Origin: Clostridium sp. Marseille-Q2269 | Lineage (GTDB): Bacteria > Bacillota > Clostridia > Clostridiales > Clostridiaceae | NCBI RefSeq assembly: GCF_943736985.1 | Contig: NZ_CALSFS010000003.1 | Location: 62,001-126,000, forward strand | Reading direction: 5' to 3' | Length of the DNA: 64,000 nucleotides | Shown: piece by piece, positions 1 through 9,804 of the stretch | Numbering within the stretch: position 1 is the first letter of the stretch | Layout of the letters: the number at the start of each line of letters is the position of its first letter | Translations under genes and position numbers: made by a program | The notes under the pieces: model-generated | The model's input: the letters and a program-made list of their open reading frames with translations, nothing else | Told to the model about the DNA's origin: nothing | Database searches by the model: none

Positions 1-855
1 GTAATAATATACTATTTTTCTCAAAAGATAATTATAAAGCCACTTGCAAAAATTAATTATGTAGCTGATAAGATATCTAAAGGAGAAGTAGGAAAGAGAG
101 TAGATATAGATTCGGATGATGAAATCGGGGAATTGGCATCTTCTTTCAACTCTATGGCAGATTCAATAGAACAAGTAGAGAATAACAGAAGATTATTTAT
201 TTCAAATGTTTCTCATGAAATAAGATCTCCCATCACATCAATAAAGGGTTTTATAGGCGGTATTTTAGATGGTATAGTTCCACAGGAGAAGCAAAATTAC
301 TATTTAAAATTAACCTACGATGAAACTCAGAGACTTACAAGACTTATAAATGATTTGTTAGATTTGTCTTCCATTGAAGAAGGACATTTAAAATTAAATT
401 TAGAGCAAATAGATATAAATGAAATTATAAGAACAAGTGTAATAAAATTTGAAACGAAAATAAGAGATAAGAAATTAAAAGTAGATGTAAACTTAGAAGA
501 TGATAAAGTATATGTTATTGCTGATAAAGATAGATTAATGCAGGTTATAATAAATGTATTAGATAATGCTGTTAAGTATGCTAATGAAGGTGGAAATATA
601 AAATTAAATACAAAGATAAAAGGAAACAAAGTTATAGTTTCTATATTTAATGATGGACCTGTTATATCTGATGAAGATATGAAACATATATGGGACAGAT
701 TTTATAAGGCAGATAAAGCTAGATCGTCTAAGGTTAGTACTGGACTAGGATTATCTATTGTAAGAAGTATTTTAACACAACACGGGGAAGACATTTGGGT
801 TAACAATAGTCCAGAAGGAGGGGTAATATTCAATTTTACCATAAAAAGAGCATAA
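1..855 (+). CDS. Sensor histidine kinase, 3' part (5' end outside window)
   Basis: The reading frame is open from the first base, so the gene is cut at its 5' end; 284 codons are visible. The first ~48 residues look like a HAMP linker (IKPLA near the start, DEIGELASSFN later). The DHp H-box follows, with SHEIRSP and the phospho-accepting His at visible residue 72. The ATPase domain shows an N-box (NVLDNAVKYA) and a GLGLSIV G2 box. The G1 box is weak, reading NDGPV rather than DxGxG. The layout resembles membrane kinases of the PhoR/WalK/ResE type. The signal is unknown and the partner response regulator probably lies upstream. HtrA follows after 34 bases, which hints at an envelope-stress role, but that is inference. 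Confidence 0.9.
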   Translation, partial: VIIYYFSQKIIIKPLAKINYVADKISKGEVGKRVDIDSDDEIGELASSFNSMADSIEQVENNRRLFISNVSHEIRSPITSIKGFIGGILDGIVPQEKQNYYLKLTYDETQRLTRLINDLLDLSSIEEGHLKLNLEQIDINEIIRTSVIKFETKIRDKKLKVDVNLEDDKVYVIADKDRLMQVIINVLDNAVKYANEGGNIKLNTKIKGNKVIVSIFNDGPVISDEDMKHIWDRFYKADKARSSKVSTGLGLSIVRSILTQHGEDIWVNNSPEGGVIFNFTIKRA

Positions 856-889
856 TTGTTAAATTTAAACTAAGGAGTGGAGGTTAAAT

Positions 890-2056
890 ATGGATAAGAA
901 TAATTTAAATAATGTTGAACAAAATGGCTTTAATGCTGAACCATATGGTGAAATAAATTTTAAGAAAAATAGAAAAAGAAGAAGAATGAAAAATATGATG
1001 CTTATTATTGGTATAGTTGTGGTATCATCTTTATGTGGAGGATTAACAGCATCTTATATCATGGATAAGAAGTTAGAACAAAGTCCATATAATCCTACTA
1101 ATGAATCTTTATTCCATCAAAAAAATGAGAAAAATCAAAGTCAAGCTGAACAATTGCCTAAAAACTCTATAACAAAAGTTTCAGAAAGCGTTGGACCAGC
1201 AGTTGTAGGCATTAGTAATAAAACAGAAGGTTATTTTGGAGTAGAAGATGAGGGGTCAGGATCAGGTATAATCTTTGATCCTAACGGATATATCGTAACT
1301 AATAATCACGTAATAGATGGAGCGCAAAAAATAACAGTAAAATTGTCTACTGGAAAAGTATTGGATGCTAATTTAGTTGGAAAAGATACTAGAACAGACT
1401 TAGCTGTCATAAAAGTAAATGCTAAAAATTTACCTGTGGCTAAATTTGGGGATTCATCAAAAGTTAAAGTTGGAGATGTAGCTATAGCTATTGGTAACCC
1501 ATTAGGAGAAGAATTTGCAGGAACCGTTACGGCAGGTATAGTTAGTGCTATAAATAGAAAAATTCAATATGGAGGCGCTTTATATAAGTTAATACAAACT
1601 GATGCAGCTATAAATCCAGGAAATAGTGGCGGTGCTTTGTGTAATGATGCAGGGGAAATTATAGGGATTAACAGCTTAAAAGAAAAAGCAGAAGGAATAG
1701 GTTTTGCTATTTCTATAAATGAGGCTAAAGATATAATAAAATCCTTAATGAGCTATGGCAAAGTATCAAGACCTTATTTAGGTATAGGAGGTAAAACTAT
1801 ATCTTCTGAGGAAAATGGAATATCTGGAGTATATGTGACAGAGGTAGTTAAAGGATCAGGAGCAGCTGTATCAGGGATTAGGCCTACGGATATAATAGTA
1901 GAATTAGATGGTAAGAAAGTTACTAAATTTGAAGATATATCAGAGACATTGGATAAACATAAAGTAGGAGATGCCGTAAAAGTTAAAGTATTAAGAAATA
2001 CAAAAAGTAAAGAATTTAATATCATATTATCCGAAATGAAAGAAGATAATAGATAA
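890..2056 (+). CDS. htrA: HtrA/DegP-type membrane-anchored serine protease
   Basis: This 388-residue protein has a charged cytoplasmic N-terminus, one membrane segment at about residues 36-57, a trypsin-like protease domain and a C-terminal PDZ domain from about residue 290. The catalytic triad is visible: His140 (NNHVIDG), Asp170 (RTDLAVI) and Ser246 (NPGNSGG). Family members degrade misfolded proteins at the outer face of the membrane. The ATG follows a strong AGGAGTGGAGG-like site. The gene sits 34 bases after the kinase and may be co-transcribed with it. A hairpin terminator follows. Confidence 0.95.
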   Translation: MDKNNLNNVEQNGFNAEPYGEINFKKNRKRRRMKNMMLIIGIVVVSSLCGGLTASYIMDKKLEQSPYNPTNESLFHQKNEKNQSQAEQLPKNSITKVSESVGPAVVGISNKTEGYFGVEDEGSGSGIIFDPNGYIVTNNHVIDGAQKITVKLSTGKVLDANLVGKDTRTDLAVIKVNAKNLPVAKFGDSSKVKVGDVAIAIGNPLGEEFAGTVTAGIVSAINRKIQYGGALYKLIQTDAAINPGNSGGALCNDAGEIIGINSLKEKAEGIGFAISINEAKDIIKSLMSYGKVSRPYLGIGGKTISSEENGISGVYVTEVVKGSGAAVSGIRPTDIIVELDGKKVTKFEDISETLDKHKVGDAVKVKVLRNTKSKEFNIILSEMKEDNR

Positions 2057-2070
2057 AATGCAATATATAA

Positions 2071-2111
2071 ATAAATAATAAAGAGACTAAACAGGTCTCT
2101 TTATTATTTAT
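2071..2111. terminator. Rho-independent terminator after htrA
   Basis: A 17-bp perfect inverted repeat (2071-2087 and 2095-2111) has a 7-base loop. Its core is AAGAGAC/GTCTCTT with AT-rich outer arms, so it has T-rich 3' tails on both strands. Confidence 0.85.
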
Positions 2112-2157
2112 TTATAGTATAATATTCTTTGATAATATTAATATTAGGAGTGAAGAT

Positions 2158-2727
2158 ATGTATTTAGTAGTTGGCTTAGGAAATATAGGAGAAGAGTATA
2201 AGAATACTAGACATAATATAGGTTTCGATGTAGTTGACATTATAGCTAAGAAGTATAATATTGAAATAAATAGGCAAAAATTTAAAGGAAGTTATGGAGA
2301 AGGAAGAATAGAAAATGAAAAGGTGCTTTTATTAAAGCCTAGTACATATATGAACTTAAGTGGTGAGAGCGTTATAGAAGCATCTAGTTTTTATAAAATA
2401 GATAAGGAAAACATAATAGTAATATATGATGATATGAGTATAGACATAGGAAAGTTAAGAATTAGAGGTAAAGGAAGTGCAGGCGGTCATAATGGTATAA
2501 AAAATATTATACAACATTTAAATTCAGATATTTTTCCAAGAGTTAGAGTAGGTATTGGACAGCCAGATGGAAATGTAGTAAACTATGTTTTGGGAAAATT
2601 TTCAAAAGATGAAAGGGAAATTATAGAAAAAATATTGGATGTGGCTGCTAGTGCTTGTATAAGTATAATAAAAGATGGAGTGACAGAGGCTATGAACAAT
2701 TATAATGGTGTTAAAATAGAATTATAA
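2158..2727 (+). CDS. pth: Peptidyl-tRNA hydrolase
   Basis: Pth releases peptides from peptidyl-tRNA that drops off the ribosome. At 189 residues it has the normal bacterial length. Family signatures are visible: GLGN (residues 6-9), TRHNIGF with the catalytic His19, [14 protein letters not shown] and GSAGGHNGI. The usual NPG near the start reads NIG here, a mild deviation. The start is an ATG after TAGGAGTGAAG. mfd follows, as spoVC (pth) and mfd lie close together in Bacillus. Confidence 0.96.
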   Translation: MYLVVGLGNIGEEYKNTRHNIGFDVVDIIAKKYNIEINRQKFKGSYGEGRIENEKVLLLKPSTYMNLSGESVIEASSFYKIDKENIIVIYDDMSIDIGKLRIRGKGSAGGHNGIKNIIQHLNSDIFPRVRVGIGQPDGNVVNYVLGKFSKDEREIIEKILDVAASACISIIKDGVTEAMNNYNGVKIEL

Positions 2728-2768
2728 AATAATAATTAATAATTAATAATTATAGGGTGGTTGTTAAT

Positions 2769-5700
2769 ATGAGACTAGAAGGTTTAGTATCACCTCTGAG
2801 TTCAAGTGAAGATTTTAAAAGTTTGTTGAAAAATATAAATTTAGATAAATTTCCTATAGGAGCATATGGATTAGCTGATTCTGGTAAAAATTACTTTGTT
2901 AGCAGCATATTTGAAAATGTTAAAGAATCTTTAGTAATTTTTACTCATAGTGATGTGGAAGCAAGGAAAATATATGAGGATTTGAGTTTGTATACAACAG
3001 AAGTATATTATTTACCTACTAAAGAAGTTGTATTTTATAATATCTATGCCATATCAGGAGATCTAAGATGGGAAAGACTTAAAGTTATAAATGAAATATT
3101 AAGTCCTAAAAAGAAAATAATAGTTACTTGTATAGAATCTTTAGGTGCTACATATATACCTAAAGAGTTATATTTTAAGTATACATTTAAAGTATCTGTT
3201 GGAGATATACTAGAAACTAAATCTCTAGAAGAAAAACTAGTTAAAAGTGGATATGAAAGAGTAGATATAGTAGAAAATAAAGGAGAGTTTTCTGTAAGAG
3301 GAGGTATTATAGATATATATCCTCCTATTTCATCAGAACCTTATAGATTAGAGCTTTTTGGAGATGAAGTGGATTCTATAAGAAATTTTAATGTAAACTC
3401 TCAAAGAAGTATTGAAAAGGTCCATAGTTTATATATATTTCCAGCTAAAGAAATTATACTTGAAGAAGAAAATGTAACACTAGGATTAAAAAATATAAAA
3501 TCTGATTTAAATAAATTAGTGAGTAATCTAAGTAAAAAGGAAGATAAAGAAAAGATAGAAACCATAATAAATAGCAATTTAGAGCAATTAAATGAAAGTT
3601 GGTCTTTTGAGAATATAGATACTTTCTTACCTTACTTTTATAATAAAACAAACAGTTTATTAGATTATATAGAAGGTTCTTTAATAATTATAGATGATGC
3701 TAAGCGATGTCTAGGTAAGCTAGATAGTACTTATTTAGAGTTTAATGAAGATTATGATAGATTTTTAGAAAAAGGATACATTTTGCCTAGACAAGCGGAG
3801 ATTATTCATGATAAAGAAAAGATAATAGAGCAATTAGAATATAGAAAAATAATTAATATAGAAAGTATTAAAAAGAGTTTAAGTAAATTTAAACCTAAAT
3901 CTATTTTTACATTTAATCAAACAACACTACAAGGATATAATGGTAAAATTGAGTTTTTAATAGAGGATATAAAAGAAAAGAAAAAAGAAAACTATAAAAT
4001 ATTGATTTTATCAGGAACTAGAAGTAGGGGAGAACGATTAGTAAACTATCTTAGAGAGATGGGAGTAGAAAGTTCTTACAAAGATATAGTAAGAGAAATA
4101 AAACCAGGAGAAGTGATTATAACCTTTGGGAATCAAACTAATGGTTTTCAATATTATGATATAAAGTTAAGTATCATATCTGATAAAGATATATTTGGGC
4201 AATTTAAAAAGAAAACTAGAAAGAAACAGAATAAAAAAGGCACAGGAAAAATTAAAAGCTTTACTGAGCTTAAGCCAGGAGATTTCGTAGTTCATGCTAA
4301 CCATGGTATAGGCGTATTTAAAGGTATAAAGCAACTAGAGCTACAGGGAAACAAAAAGGATTACTTAGAATTAACATATCATGCAGATGACAAACTTTAT
4401 GTACCAGTAGAACAATTAGATATGGTACAAAGATATATAGGTAGCGAAGGCAAAAAACCTAAAGTAAATAAATTGGGAAGTTCAGAATGGACTAAGACTA
4501 AAAACAAGGTTAAAAAATCTATAGAAGAAATCGCAGAAGATTTAGTTAAATTGTACGCTATAAGGTCTACATTAAAGGGCTATAAATATTCTACAGATAC
4601 AGTATGGCAAAGACAATTTGAAGAGGAATTTCCTTATGAGGAAACCCCAGATCAAGTATCAGCTATAGAGGAAATAAAAAAGAATATGGAATCACAAAGG
4701 CCAATGGATAGGCTTTTATGTGGTGATGTAGGCTATGGTAAAACTGAAGTTGCTATAAGAGCGGCTTTTAAGGCTGTTATGGATGGAAAGCAGGTAGCAT
4801 TTTTAGTTCCTACCACTATATTAGCTCAACAGCACTATAATAACTTTAAACAAAGATTCTCGGATTTTCCTGTGACAGTAGATGTTATAAGTAGATTTAG
4901 AACTCTGTCTCAACAAAAAGCTACTATAAAATCCATTAAAGAAGGAAATGTGGATATATTAATAGGAACTCATAGAATTCTTCAAAAAGATATAAAGTTT
5001 AAAGATTTAGGATTACTCATAATAGACGAAGAACAAAGATTTGGAGTAAAACATAAAGAGAAGATGAAGAATCTAAAGAAGAATGTAGATGTTTTAACTC
5101 TAAGTGCTACTCCTATACCTAGGACTTTACATATGTCATTGGTAGGAGTTAGGGATATAAGTGTTATAGAAACACCTCCAGAGGAGAGGTATCCTGTTCA
5201 AACCTATGTAGTAGAGTACAATGATCAATTGATAAGAGATTCTATATTAAGGGAACTTAGTAGAGGTGGACAAATATATTTTGTATATAATAGGGTTGAA
5301 AGTATTCATGAAATGGCATCATATATATCAAAATTAGTTCCTGAAGGAAGGGTTCAAATAGCTCATGGACAAATGAAAGAAAAGGAGTTAGAGAATGTAG
5401 TATTAGATTTTACAGAGAATAAGTTTGATATATTAGTTGCTACAACAATAATAGAAACAGGTATGGATATAAAAAATGTTAATACTATGATTATATATGA
5501 TGCAGATAAAATGGGGCTATCTCAGTTATATCAATTGAGAGGAAGAGTAGGTAGAACAAATAGAATGGCATATTGCTATTTGACTTATAAAAGAGATAAG
5601 ATACTCACAGAAGTGGCAGAAAAGAGATTAAAAGCTATAAAAGATTTTACAGAATTAGGATCAGGTTTTAAGATAGCATTAAAGGATTTAGAAATAAGAG

Positions 5701-6275
5701 GAGCGGGAAATATGATGGGCTCTGCTCAGCATGGGCATATGGCCTCTATAGGATATGATCTTTATTGTAGAATGCTTGAGGATACTATAAAGTTAGTTAG
5801 AGGAGATATAGATAAAGAGCCAGTAGAAACTTCAGTAGAGTTAAAAATAGATGCATATATACCAAATGCTTATATAAAAGATGAGACACAAAAAATAGAA
5901 GTGTACAAGAAGATAGCATCTATAGATTCTAAAGAAGAGTTTATGGATATAAAAGAAGAATTAGAAGATAGATTTTCAGATATACCAATATCTGTTTATA
6001 ATCTAATGAATATATCTTATATAAGAAGTTTAGGTAAAAAGCTGTATATAGAAGAGATAAAAGAAACTTCAAATGAGATCGTTTTTCAATTTGAGGATAA
6101 AAGTAGTTTAAAAGAAAAACTTGTAAAAGTCATAATGGATAAATATTCTAAACAAATAGCCTTTAAATTAAAAGAGAATCCTGCTATAGGTTATAGTTTA
6201 AAGAATATAAAGAAGGAACAAGTTCTTCCAGTTATAAAGGAATTCTTAGAATATATAGTGGAGAACAATGAATAA
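2769..6275 (+). CDS. mfd: Transcription-repair coupling factor
   Basis: Mfd is a superfamily 2 translocase that removes stalled RNA polymerase and recruits nucleotide-excision repair. From the ATG at 2769 it has 1168 residues, the usual length. It has a UvrB-like N-terminal module, a CarD-like polymerase-interaction domain (FVVHANHGIGVFKG), Walker A GDVGYGKT at 652-659, the DEEQ box at 753-756, an LSATPIPRT motif, a QLYQLRGRVGR motif and a C-terminal TRCF domain. An in-frame GTG at 2757 overlaps the ribosome-binding site AGGGTGG, so the ATG 12 bases downstream is preferred. It lies 41 bases after pth. Confidence 0.96.
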   Translation: MRLEGLVSPLSSSEDFKSLLKNINLDKFPIGAYGLADSGKNYFVSSIFENVKESLVIFTHSDVEARKIYEDLSLYTTEVYYLPTKEVVFYNIYAISGDLRWERLKVINEILSPKKKIIVTCIESLGATYIPKELYFKYTFKVSVGDILETKSLEEKLVKSGYERVDIVENKGEFSVRGGIIDIYPPISSEPYRLELFGDEVDSIRNFNVNSQRSIEKVHSLYIFPAKEIILEEENVTLGLKNIKSDLNKLVSNLSKKEDKEKIETIINSNLEQLNESWSFENIDTFLPYFYNKTNSLLDYIEGSLIIIDDAKRCLGKLDSTYLEFNEDYDRFLEKGYILPRQAEIIHDKEKIIEQLEYRKIINIESIKKSLSKFKPKSIFTFNQTTLQGYNGKIEFLIEDIKEKKKENYKILILSGTRSRGERLVNYLREMGVESSYKDIVREIKPGEVIITFGNQTNGFQYYDIKLSIISDKDIFGQFKKKTRKKQNKKGTGKIKSFTELKPGDFVVHANHGIGVFKGIKQLELQGNKKDYLELTYHADDKLYVPVEQLDMVQRYIGSEGKKPKVNKLGSSEWTKTKNKVKKSIEEIAEDLVKLYAIRSTLKGYKYSTDTVWQRQFEEEFPYEETPDQVSAIEEIKKNMESQRPMDRLLCGDVGYGKTEVAIRAAFKAVMDGKQVAFLVPTTILAQQHYNNFKQRFSDFPVTVDVISRFRTLSQQKATIKSIKEGNVDILIGTHRILQKDIKFKDLGLLIIDEEQRFGVKHKEKMKNLKKNVDVLTLSATPIPRTLHMSLVGVRDISVIETPPEERYPVQTYVVEYNDQLIRDSILRELSRGGQIYFVYNRVESIHEMASYISKLVPEGRVQIAHGQMKEKELENVVLDFTENKFDILVATTIIETGMDIKNVNTMIIYDADKMGLSQLYQLRGRVGRTNRMAYCYLTYKRDKILTEVAEKRLKAIKDFTELGSGFKIALKDLEIRGAGNMMGSAQHGHMASIGYDLYCRMLEDTIKLVRGDIDKEPVETSVELKIDAYIPNAYIKDETQKIEVYKKIASIDSKEEFMDIKEELEDRFSDIPISVYNLMNISYIRSLGKKLYIEEIKETSNEIVFQFEDKSSLKEKLVKVIMDKYSKQIAFKLKENPAIGYSLKNIKKEQVLPVIKEFLEYIVENNE

Positions 6276-6356
6276 ATGAAGATTTTGTAGTATTACTATT
6301 TATGTGGTAAAATTACTTTAATTATGTAAAATAAAATGTTAAGAGTGGAGGAATAT

Positions 6357-7370
6357 ATGTTGAAAAGTGCAAAAAAATTATTAAGTTTATTATTTTTGGG
6401 GATATTTGTTTTAACATTTGCAGCTTGTGATATGGTAGAAAAGACTCCAGAAGCAAAAGCAAAAGCTGCTATAGCAAAAGTAAATGGGGAAAAGATTGAA
6501 AGAAAAGATTTAGATGAAAATCCTAGATACAAACAAGTAATAAATCAAATGAAGATGCAGTATGGTGAGGAGTTTGCAAAAAATGAACAAGGTAAACAAG
6601 TGTTGGAACAGCAAAAAAAACAAATATTAGATGAACTTATAACAGAAAAAGTATTAGTTCAAAAAGGTAAAGAATTAAAAGTTGTTCCAAATGATGAGGC
6701 ATTAAATAAAGAAACTGATAAAAAATTTAATGAAATAAAATCAGTATATAATAATGATGAAAAGAAATTTGAGGAAACTTTAAAAACTACAGGCTTTACT
6801 AAAGATAGTTTAAAAGAGTATTTAAAAAATCAAGTAGTAATAGAAAAAGTTATAAATGAAGCTACAAAAGATATAAAAATCACTGATAAAGATGGAAAAG
6901 AATATTATGAAAAAAATAAAACAAATTATACTGAAAAACCAAATACAATGAATATATCTCACATATTAGTTAAGACAGAGGCCGATGCTAAAAATGTTAA
7001 AAAGAAGCTAGATGCAAAAGAAGATTTTGCAAATGTAGCAAAGCAATTATCTCAAGATCCTGGTTCAAAGGATAAAGGTGGACTTTTAGGAGATATAAGC
7101 TATAATGATCCTCAACTTGATCCTACATTTATGAGTGCAGCTAAAGCACTTAAACAAGGAGAGGTTTCTAATCCTGTTCATACTCAATTTGGATATCATA
7201 TTATAAAAATTAATAAAAAGGTAGAGTATCCAGTTAAGAAATTTGATGCTGTTAAAGAAGATATTAAAAAAGAATTAAAAATGAAAAAACAGCAAGAAAC
7301 TTATACTAAAAAGATTGAGGAATGGAAGAAAGCTTCAAAAATAAAAACTTATGAAAAGAATTTATTATAA
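6357..7370 (+). CDS. prsA: PrsA-like peptidyl-prolyl isomerase lipoprotein
   Basis: This is a foldase for secreted proteins anchored to the outer face of the membrane. It has 337 residues from the ATG at 6357, which follows GTGGAGG; an upstream in-frame ATG at 6336 lies before that site and is rejected. The N-terminus is a lipoprotein signal peptide ending in FAAC, with the lipidated Cys at residue 24. A SurA-like N-domain is followed by a parvulin domain at about 200-290 (NISHILVK ... KGGLLGD ... THFGYHI-like, here TQFGYHI) and a Lys-rich C-terminus. In Bacillus prsA is elsewhere, so its place after mfd is a clostridial arrangement. Confidence 0.92.
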   Translation: MLKSAKKLLSLLFLGIFVLTFAACDMVEKTPEAKAKAAIAKVNGEKIERKDLDENPRYKQVINQMKMQYGEEFAKNEQGKQVLEQQKKQILDELITEKVLVQKGKELKVVPNDEALNKETDKKFNEIKSVYNNDEKKFEETLKTTGFTKDSLKEYLKNQVVIEKVINEATKDIKITDKDGKEYYEKNKTNYTEKPNTMNISHILVKTEADAKNVKKKLDAKEDFANVAKQLSQDPGSKDKGGLLGDISYNDPQLDPTFMSAAKALKQGEVSNPVHTQFGYHIIKINKKVEYPVKKFDAVKEDIKKELKMKKQQETYTKKIEEWKKASKIKTYEKNLL

Positions 7371-7378
7371 TATATATA

Positions 7379-7414
7379 AAATCATGTGTATAAATTGCAC
7401 ATGGTTTTTTTATT
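7379..7414 (+). terminator. Terminator after prsA
   Basis: A ten-pair stem (7379-7388 with 7398-7407) contains ATGTG/CACAT and one T-G wobble. It has a nine-base loop and is followed by a run of T. Confidence 0.85.
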
Positions 7415-7570
7415 TTACAATAAAATGGGAAAAATATCAGCTTATTTTACAGTAAAATGAAAAAATATAAAATGTAAATAACAATTATGCATAAAATTTC
7501 ATAATTAGAAAGATAATATTACTACATAATTCTAATATATTTAAATTTTAGTTAGAGGAGGAATAAAATA

Positions 7571-8122
7571 ATGAAGGCAACAGGAATTGTAAGACGAATA
7601 GACGATCTAGGCAGAGTTGTTATACCAAAAGAAATAAGAAGAACTTTGAGAATCAGAGAGGGAGATCCTCTTGAAATATTTACTGATAGGGAAGGTGGAG
7701 TAATATTAAAAAAATATTCACCAATAGGCGATCTAAGTGAGTTTTCAAAAGGATATACAGATTCAATTCAACAAACTATAGGAAATATAGTTATGATTTG
7801 TGACAAGGATAGTATAATATCAATTAGTGGATCACCTAAAAAGGAATACTTAGAGAAAAAAATAAGTTATGATTTAGAAAAAATAATAGAAGAAAGAAAA
7901 GCTGTTTATTTTGAAGATGATAGTAAAGTAGTTCCTATATATGATGATGAAGATGTAGAAGAAAAATATTCAGCACAGGTTATATCTCCTATAATAGCTG
8001 AAGGAGATACTGTTGGGGCTGTAATAATAGCATCAAAAGAAGGTGGAAAGAAATTCGATGAACTAGAAATGAAACTTGCAGAAACTGCTTCATCATTTTT
8101 AGGTAAACAAATGGAAGAGTAA
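7571..8122 (+). CDS. spoVT: Stage V sporulation protein T, transcription regulator
   Basis: This 183-residue protein has an N-terminal AbrB-type swapped-hairpin DNA-binding domain (residues 1-50, GIVRRIDDLGRVVIPKEIRR) and a C-terminal GAF domain. In Bacillus SpoVT tunes sigma-G-dependent genes in the forespore. The ATG follows GAGGAGG. The 156-base upstream gap holds GCATA at 7489 and ATAATATTA at 7512, a weak fit to a sigma-G site that I do not list separately. Gene order mfd-spoVT-yabM-mazG matches Bacillus apart from prsA. Confidence 0.95.
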   Translation: MKATGIVRRIDDLGRVVIPKEIRRTLRIREGDPLEIFTDREGGVILKKYSPIGDLSEFSKGYTDSIQQTIGNIVMICDKDSIISISGSPKKEYLEKKISYDLEKIIEERKAVYFEDDSKVVPIYDDEDVEEKYSAQVISPIIAEGDTVGAVIIASKEGGKKFDELEMKLAETASSFLGKQMEE

Positions 8123-8140
8123 TTTAATATACTTAGTATG

Positions 8141-8168
8141 AACCTGTGCTTAGTCACAGGTTTTATTA
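8141..8168 (+). terminator. Terminator after spoVT
   Basis: An eight-pair stem AACCTGTG/CACAGGTT (8141-8148 and 8155-8162) has a 6-base loop and is followed by TTATTAAT. Confidence 0.8.
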
Positions 8169-8254
8169 ATAAACTATAAAATTATAAAAATAAAAGTAAT
8201 AATAGCTCAGTTTTTTAAATACTAATAGGATAGTAGTATTGCGGAGGTATTATT

Positions 8255-9790
8255 ATGAAAAAACAATCTTTAATAAAAGGAACTTTTATATTAGGAATTG
8301 CAGGAATAATTGCTAAATTCCTAGGATTATTTTTTAGATGGCCATTACAAATGCTTATAGGAGACGAAGGTATTGGATATTATCAGATGTCTTATCCATT
8401 ATATATGTTTTTTATAGCAGCTGCATCTGGAATACCTGTGGCAGTTTCTAAGTTAGTATCAGAAAGAAATGCGGTAAGAAATGAAGAGGGCATAATATCA
8501 GTTTTAAAAGAGGCTATGATATTTATGTTTATAATGGGAATAGGATTTACAGCCATACTTTTATTATTTTCAAAAAATATAATAAGATTTTTAAAATGGG
8601 ATACAAGATCTTACTATTCTTTAATAGGTATATCTTTAGCGCCTTTTTTTATATCTATAATGAGTGTATTTAGAGGGTTTTTTCAAGGTATGCAAAATAT
8701 GAATTATACAGCTATATCACAACTCATAGAACAATTAGGAAGAGTAATATTTGGAGTTGGACTTGCTTATATACTATTGCCAAAGGGAATAGAATATTCT
8801 GCAGGAGGAGCAGCTATAGGAGCGGCTATGGGAGGCCTTTTAGGAGGGATATATCTTTTTTTAAAATATTTGAGGGTAAAGAAAGAATTTAAAGTAAAAA
8901 AGGTAAAAAGAAATTTTAAAATAATGAACACTATACTTTATATGGCCATTCCTATATCTATAGGCTCTGCAGTAGGAACTATTATGAGTTTAATAGATTC
9001 AGCATTAGTCCCACAAAAATTATTAGAAGCAGGATTTACATACAAGCAGTCAACCATACTGTATGGGCAACTAACAGGCAAAGCATTTACATTAGTTAAT
9101 GTACCATTAACATTGTCTGTATCTTTATGCGCAGCTTTGGTGCCCATAATAGCAGAAGATTATATACTGGACAGAAAAATGGAAGTTTTAAAAAAGGTAG
9201 AGTTAGCTATTAAAATTTCTATGGTTATAGCTATTCCTTCTTGTTTAGGACTCAATTTTATGGCTAAACCTATATTAAATTTAATATTCCCAGGGCAGGA
9301 ATCTGGATATGAAATATTAAAATATTTATCTATAAGCATACCATTTATAGTTTTAAGTCAAACTAGCACAGCTATACTACAGGGAATAGGAAGATATGTA
9401 AGACCTATAATTAACTTATCAATAGGATGTGCATTTAAAATAGCAATTACATTGATTTTGGTTCCTATGAACAATATAAACATATATGGGGCGGTTATAG
9501 GAACTATAATTGGATATATAGTACCAGCATTGTTAAATATGAGAGCTTTAAAGAAGAGTCTAAATATAAGTATCAATTATTATGAAATTATGATAAAACC
9601 TCTTATAGCATCTACAATAATGATAATAGCAGTTGTATTTATTTATTTCTATGCCTATAATTATACCATAAGTAGTAAAATAGCTTGTTTGATAGCTGTA
9701 TTTTTAGGAATGATAATTTATTTTATTGTAATAGGATTAATTGGCATATTAGATTATACGTATATAAAAAGAAAAATCATAAAAAGGTAA
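8255..9790 (+). CDS. MOP-superfamily flippase, YabM/SpoVB type
   Basis: This 511-residue polytopic membrane protein has about 14 hydrophobic segments and the polysaccharide-biosynthesis/MVIN pattern (GxxAKFLGLFFRWPLQ near the N-terminus, YYQMSYPLY, FRGFFQGMQNM). Family members include SpoVB, MurJ and YabM, which move lipid-linked cell-wall or spore precursors across the membrane. Its place between spoVT and mazG matches Bacillus yabM. The true substrate is unknown; a role in spore cortex precursor export is plausible inference. The ATG follows GCGGAGG. Confidence 0.88.
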   Translation: MKKQSLIKGTFILGIAGIIAKFLGLFFRWPLQMLIGDEGIGYYQMSYPLYMFFIAAASGIPVAVSKLVSERNAVRNEEGIISVLKEAMIFMFIMGIGFTAILLLFSKNIIRFLKWDTRSYYSLIGISLAPFFISIMSVFRGFFQGMQNMNYTAISQLIEQLGRVIFGVGLAYILLPKGIEYSAGGAAIGAAMGGLLGGIYLFLKYLRVKKEFKVKKVKRNFKIMNTILYMAIPISIGSAVGTIMSLIDSALVPQKLLEAGFTYKQSTILYGQLTGKAFTLVNVPLTLSVSLCAALVPIIAEDYILDRKMEVLKKVELAIKISMVIAIPSCLGLNFMAKPILNLIFPGQESGYEILKYLSISIPFIVLSQTSTAILQGIGRYVRPIINLSIGCAFKIAITLILVPMNNINIYGAVIGTIIGYIVPALLNMRALKKSLNISINYYEIMIKPLIASTIMIIAVVFIYFYAYNYTISSKIACLIAVFLGMIIYFIVIGLIGILDYTYIKRKIIKR

Positions 9791-9804
9791 GGGTGAAATA
9801 TTAC

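Noticed and set aside
2728-2753. TAATTAATAAT tandem repeats before mfd
   Set aside because: They are a short, simple AT sequence with no array structure and no regulatory match.
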